DNA of 64,000 bases from Branchiostoma floridae. Lineage: Eukaryota; Chordata; Leptocardii; Amphioxiformes; Branchiostomatidae. The DNA lies in NCBI RefSeq assembly GCF_000003815.2, contig NC_049990.1:12059754-12123753 (forward strand), given 5' to 3'. Of the stretch, positions 63,646-64,000 are shown piece after piece. The notes under the pieces are model-generated. The model ran no database searches. It was not told the origin of the DNA and saw nothing but the letters and a program-made list of their open reading frames with translations. The position numbers and the translations under genes are program-made. Positions within the stretch are counted from its first letter, which is position 1, and each line of letters opens with the position of its first letter.

Positions 63646-64000
63646 CATAAATCTAACTCTAACTTAAACTATTCTACCTTTTTTGTATCAATAAGTTCAT
63701 GACAAATTGAAAATGTCAAGAGTCTGACTACTTATCATTTTGGATGTTCTGAAGAAAATCTTTGAAACAACTATGAGATATAAAGAAAAATCATAAACAG
63801 GTTTTTAATTTGCTCTTACCTCTAGATGTTTGACAATGTTGACAACCTCCCTGGTGGAGTATGGGTAAGAGATGAGTCCCTGGTCCGCCATGTCACGTAG
63901 CTCGCCGAACGCCTGAACAAGTCGCTTGAGGATGTGTTCTGGGACGTTAGGGCCGTACTGACGCAGCATGGACATCTCTGAGTCTGGGCTGGGGTTGTCA
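49540..64000 (-). CDS. VWA8: VWA8, C-terminal half (23 exons, 970 aa, runs off the right edge)
   Basis: VWA8 is a large mitochondrial protein with dynein-like AAA+ ATPase modules and a C-terminal von Willebrand A domain. Exons from the edge: 63820-64000, 63229-63380, 61025-61136, 60441-60579, 59081-59274, 58567-58677, 58040-58104, 57459-57584, 57063-57139, 56472-56644, 55986-56166, 55566-55656, 55189-55393, 54921-55029, 54461-54570, 53736-53782, 53488-53596, 52809-52934, 51930-52088, 51410-51508, 51133-51216, 50168-50322, 49540-49648. All phases agree. Diagnostic segments: ISYPYSTREVVNIVKHLE (first exon here), PHVGGNTWAGGTGGRDTAGL, LRLVVDVSGSMYRF (MIDAS DxSxS), FCMSGDHTLEATEHA, VIVLSDANLDRYGI, and the C terminus IFTSTMLATK. 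The AAA+ modules are mostly outside the window. The last intron needs a GC donor. Confidence 0.97.
50421..50670. mobile_element. 250-bp near-perfect palindrome (hairpin element) in VWA8 intron
   Basis: TGCCTAAGCATTTGCACGAA at the left and TTCGTGCAAATGCTTAGGCA at the right, continuing inward with few mismatches almost to the centre. It is built from a repeated word (ATTCGTGC / TTTGTGC ... CATAGTGATT), and open frames on both strands result from this. No target duplication is evident. Confidence 0.88.
51264..51390 (+). mobile_element. tRNA-derived SINE filling a short VWA8 intron
   Basis: A box A-like TGGCGTAGCGGCAGG and a box B-like GGGGTTCAAATCCAC about 45 bp apart, then ATCCTTGGGAAAGGCACTTC, a word like those in SINE bodies of several animal groups. 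The intron (51217-51409) is only 193 bp, so the SINE makes up most of it. Confidence 0.65.
55720..55800. repeat. Dispersed repeat with TGTCTATAGTGG words in VWA8 intron
   Basis: ACCTGTCTATAGTGGGCACT, then GTGGCCACTATAGACAGG and a further GTGGCCACTATAGAG. A related, more decayed stretch is at about 25,415-25,440 (CTGTCTATAGTGACCACC) in CCDC39 intron 4. Confidence 0.55.
59850..60400. repeat. Minisatellite in VWA8 intron, 40-bp unit plus 19-20-bp sub-array
   Basis: GGTGCTGATTGGCTGTTCAT followed by ATCTGCATGTGACTGTCCTT makes a 40-bp unit, two perfect copies near 60,160-60,240 and degenerate ones on both sides. Around 60,030-60,110 a 19-20-bp unit (TCCTTTGTGCTGATTTCTG) is repeated four times. Minus-strand frames across it are artefacts. 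Confidence 0.85.
61275..61374. other. Assembly gap, 100 N
   Basis: Placeholder gap in the intron between the VWA8 exons at 63229-63380 and 61025-61136. The codon is completed across the junction and the protein reads on without loss, so no exon seems missing. Confidence 0.97.
63597..63648. repeat. (CT)n microsatellite
   Basis: About 18 CT units followed by several CTTT units, in the VWA8 intron between the two right-most exons. Confidence 0.95.

Overview
This is animal (metazoan) nuclear DNA. Every gene is broken into short exons with GT-AG introns, and the gaps between exons are full of transposon debris. The gene content (a small inverted array of cytosolic sulfotransferases, the motile-cilium gene CCDC39, and the AAA+/VWA gene VWA8) and the repeats (CR1-like and Penelope-like retroelements, many small inverted-repeat elements, tRNA-derived SINEs) fit a lancelet (Branchiostoma) best. 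That species call is an inference. There are three assembly gaps of exactly 100 N (2283-2382, 18259-18358, 61275-61374).

Layout. From 1 to about 21,100 there are three six-exon cytosolic sulfotransferase (SULT) genes: copy 1 on the minus strand (436-10006), copy 2 on the minus strand (11840-15028) and copy 3 on the plus strand (17100-21001). All three keep an open reading frame across every splice junction (284, 283 and 285 aa). Copies 1 and 3 form a large inverted duplication that includes promoter, untranslated first exon and 3' flank. Copies 2 and 3 are head to head with their first exons around 15.5-15.8 kb. A decayed extra copy of exon 6 lies at about 205-310. Copy 1 carries a 5.5-kb insertion in intron 4, which holds a 115-bp satellite and a second decayed tandem array.

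From 22,403 to 37,988 (plus) lies a complete CCDC39 gene of 19 exons plus one frame-preserving optional exon (951 or 996 aa). Its introns hold nested DNA transposons. Behind its 3' end is a 5'-truncated CR1/Jockey-type retrotransposon on the opposite strand (38,550-40,015). From 46,690 down to 40,636 (minus) is a five-exon, 441-aa type II membrane glycosyltransferase that resembles the FUT8/NodZ fucosyltransferases. From the right edge down to 49,540 (minus) are the last 23 exons of VWA8 (970 aa, about half of the protein), including its C-terminal von Willebrand A domain.

The genes do not look like one pathway; they are independent neighbours. The most unusual material is in the mobile DNA. 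Two copies of a TTAA-flanked, piggyBac-like non-autonomous element each carry a perfect palindromic X-box, several TGACGTCA (CRE) palindromes and YY1-type motifs, and one copy is nested inside another inverted-repeat element. A Penelope-type fragment and a second site carry hammerhead-ribozyme-like cores.
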